Notes under the pieces: generated by a model | What the model was told of the DNA's origin: nothing | Database searches by the model: none | Seen by the model: the letters and a program-made list of their open reading frames with translations, nothing else | From: Ruminococcaceae bacterium UBA3451 | GTDB lineage: Bacteria; Bacillota; Clostridia; Oscillospirales; Acutalibacteraceae | NCBI GenBank assembly: GCA_002378845.1 | Contig: DFRY01000056.1 | Span: forward strand, 98,668 to 106,222 | Direction: 5' to 3' | Length of the DNA stretch: 7,555 bases | Position numbers and translations under genes: made by a program | Shown here: positions 6,233 to 7,555 of the stretch, one piece after another | How the letters are laid out: each line of letters begins with the position of its first letter | Position numbering within the stretch: position 1 is the stretch's first letter

Positions 6233-6872
6233 AACGGTAGTAGCTTAGCCGGTTTTCAGCTATGGTAAAGCAGCGTGTCACAATGCCGTTCATAACAAGG
6301 TAGAATACGGCCGCAATGGCAAACGGCGTCATGCTGACGGCGGAGGAAACCCAGTTTGAGGTGACTTTCAGCAGTTCCACCACCCCAATGACCTGTGACA
6401 GGGAGGTATCTTTCACTAACGTAATGAATTCATTGCCCATGGGCGGAATAATGCGTTTAATTACCTGTGGCAGAACAATGCGGAAAAATGTTTGCCTGCG
6501 GGTAAATCCCAGTACTTTTGCCGCTTCGTACTGTCCGCGCGGAATTCCTTCAATGCCGCCGCGAAAAATTTCGGCGAAATACGCCGCGTAATTCAGGACG
6601 AACGCGACTTCGGCCGAAAGGATACGGTCAAGTTGAATGCCGAAAATAGGCTTCATTCCGTAGAAAATGAACAGCAGCTGAAGCATCAGCGGTGTTCCGC
6701 GCATAATCAATATGTAAAAACGTACCGGCAGGTTAATGATTTTTACCTTGGTCATACGGCCCATGGCTACCAGTAAACCTAGCGGCAGTGAAAAAATCAA
6801 CGTAATAAAAAATATGCGAAGCGACATGATGGTTGCCTGCAGCATCTGCGACAAAAGCACCTCATAATTCAT
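6231..6872 (-). CDS. Polar amino acid ABC importer permease (HisM/GlnP class)
   Basis: This 213-residue inner-membrane subunit forms the translocation path for the imported amino acid. It shows the MetI-like permease pattern with about five membrane helices, roughly at residues 10-37, 52-72, 88-103, 150-168 and 182-200. The coupling (EAA) motif that contacts the ATPase is at 116-135: EAAKVLGF, then IVLP. RGTPLMLQLLFIFYG (58-72) and NYAAYFAEIFRGGI (94-107) are hallmarks of the HisM subgroup. ATG 6872 is chosen over an in-frame upstream ATG at 6929 because GGAGGTG lies eight bases before it, while the 19 extra residues look non-membrane and the upstream ATG falls inside the intercistronic hairpin. 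Only one permease gene is present, so the transporter probably uses a permease homodimer. Confidence 0.95.
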   Translation of the reverse strand: MNYEVLLSQMLQATIMSLRIFFITLIFSLPLGLLVAMGRMTKVKIINLPVRFYILIMRGTPLMLQLLFIFYGMKPIFGIQLDRILSAEVAFVLNYAAYFAEIFRGGIEGIPRGQYEAAKVLGFTRRQTFFRIVLPQVIKRIIPPMGNEFITLVKDTSLSQVIGVVELLKVTSNWVSSAVSMTPFAIAAVFYLVMNGIVTRCFTIAENRLSYYR

Positions 6873-6912
6873 GTTCGCGGCACCTCCAAATTCATGTTTA
6901 TTAAATGCCAAA

Positions 6913-6945
6913 GGCACAGAGCCGGACACCGCCCAGCCCCGTGCC
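6913..6945 (-). promoter_or_regulatory. Intercistronic RNA hairpin, attenuator or mRNA-stabiliser candidate
   Basis: On the minus-strand transcript GGCACGGGGCTGG (6945-6933) can pair with CCGGCTCTGTGCC (6925-6913) as a continuous 13-bp stem with three G-U pairs, around a 7-base loop. It begins 23 bases after the binding-protein stop and ends about 40 bases before the permease start. Only a weak, broken T tract follows (TTTGGCATTT), so full termination is unlikely. Partial termination or 3'-end protection of the binding-protein message would fit the usual excess of binding protein over membrane subunits. The function is inferred. Confidence 0.65.
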
Positions 6946-6968
6946 GTGTATTTCGTTCGTAAAGTCCC

Positions 6969-7555
6969 TTATTTTCCAACGGTTGTAACGTCTTCGCCAA
7001 ACCATTTGGTTGAAATTTTTGCCATAGTTCCGTCGGAAGCCATGTCTTTCAGTGCGCCATCAATTTTCGCTTTCAGTTCGCTGTCCGCTTTGCGGAAACC
7101 AACCACATAATCTTCATTTGCGAGGGAAGAGTCTTTGCCGTCGCTTTCCTGCAGCACCTTGTAAGCACCCGGGTTGTTTGTCAGGTAATAGCGGGCTACC
7201 ACTTCGTCAATGCCGATTGCGTCGATGGTGCCGTTTTGCAGTTCAAGAACCGCTTTTGAATAATCGTCGATTTGTACGACGAATTTCAGCGTCTTTTTGA
7301 AGGCTTCGTTTGAGTTCAGCGCGGATTCCGCGGAGGAGTCGGACTGAACGCCGACCGTTTTTCCGGCCAGGTCGGAAAGGCCTTTGTATGTAGCATCGGT
7401 TTTAATCAGGATTATCTGATTGTTCTTCATGTACGGAATGCTCAGGTTAAACTCTTTGTCACGCTCGTCGGTTTTGCTGAAGCCGTTCCACAGGCAGTCA
7501 ATGTTTCCGTTGTTCAGTTCGGCGGTTTTGTTGTCCCAGTCAATCGGCTGGGTTT
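6969..7555 (-). CDS. Amino acid ABC importer substrate-binding protein (family 3), N-terminus outside the window
   Basis: The reading frame enters at the right edge of the window without a start and runs for 194 residues to its stop at 6969-6971. Typical family members are about 260-290 residues, so the signal peptide (probably lipoprotein-type) and first lobe are missing. Visible family features are ELNNGNIDCLWNGFSKTDER near the left edge, the LAGKTVGVQSDSSAE segment of the second lobe, the hinge-side TIDAIGIDEVVARYYL, and the C-terminal pattern LKAKIDGALKDMASDGTMAKISTKWFGED. It should capture the amino acid outside the membrane and deliver it to the permease encoded downstream. The gene is proximal to the promoter, which lies outside the window, and a 96-base gap with a hairpin separates it from the permease gene. 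The binding-site arginine and the aromatic residues that would hint at ligand class are mostly off-window. Confidence 0.94.
   Translation of the reverse strand, partial: TQPIDWDNKTAELNNGNIDCLWNGFSKTDERDKEFNLSIPYMKNNQIILIKTDATYKGLSDLAGKTVGVQSDSSAESALNSNEAFKKTLKFVVQIDDYSKAVLELQNGTIDAIGIDEVVARYYLTNNPGAYKVLQESDGKDSSLANEDYVVGFRKADSELKAKIDGALKDMASDGTMAKISTKWFGEDVTTVGK

Noticed and set aside
6873..6929. A 19-residue N-terminal extension of the importer permease from ATG 6929
   Set aside because: The extension is the translation of the intercistronic spacer and hairpin; ATG 6872 has an excellent ribosome site and matches the family length.

Overview
The window looks like chromosomal DNA of a Gram-positive anaerobe of the class Clostridia, possibly an Oscillospiraceae/Ruminococcaceae relative. 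This rests on the strong purine-rich Shine-Dalgarno sites, TTG and GTG starts, moderate GC content, a sigma-A-type promoter with textbook hexamers, perfect-stem intrinsic terminators and the gene families. The taxonomic call is inference. I see no RNA genes, CRISPR array, insertion sequence or clear mobile element.

Layout, left to right. (1) Bases 54-1844 (+) encode a complete three-domain Xaa-Pro aminopeptidase (M24B metallopeptidase), closed by a 17-bp-stem terminator at 1872-1912. (2) Bases 1947-5382 (+) form a compact export operon. It has a TTGACT-17-TATAAT promoter and two near-identical 19-bp palindromic operators, one on the -35 box and one on the transcription start. It encodes a TetR-family regulator, an ABC-2-type ATPase and a large internally duplicated permease resembling the antibiotic-exporter class. 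After these come one or two very small ORFs (63 and 35 codons) that overlap in different frames and may be one frameshifted gene. (3) A bidirectional terminator at 5395-5428 separates this operon from a convergent one. (4) Bases 5449-7555 (-) hold a three-gene polar amino-acid uptake operon, read right to left: substrate-binding protein (5' end beyond the window), HisM-type permease and GlnQ-type ATPase. A hairpin that depends on G-U pairs lies between the binding-protein and permease genes.

How it works, as inferred. The TetR protein probably represses its own promoter, and so the exporter, until a ligand, perhaps a transported hydrophobic compound, releases it. The minus-strand operon imports an amino acid, and the intercistronic hairpin could keep binding protein in excess over membrane components. 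The aminopeptidase is an independent housekeeping peptide-turnover enzyme.

Nothing here clearly amounts to a new type of system. The items most worth checking are the dual operator architecture, the overlapping/frameshifted small ORFs at the end of the export operon, the two-fold internal repeat of the permease and the strand-specific intercistronic hairpin.
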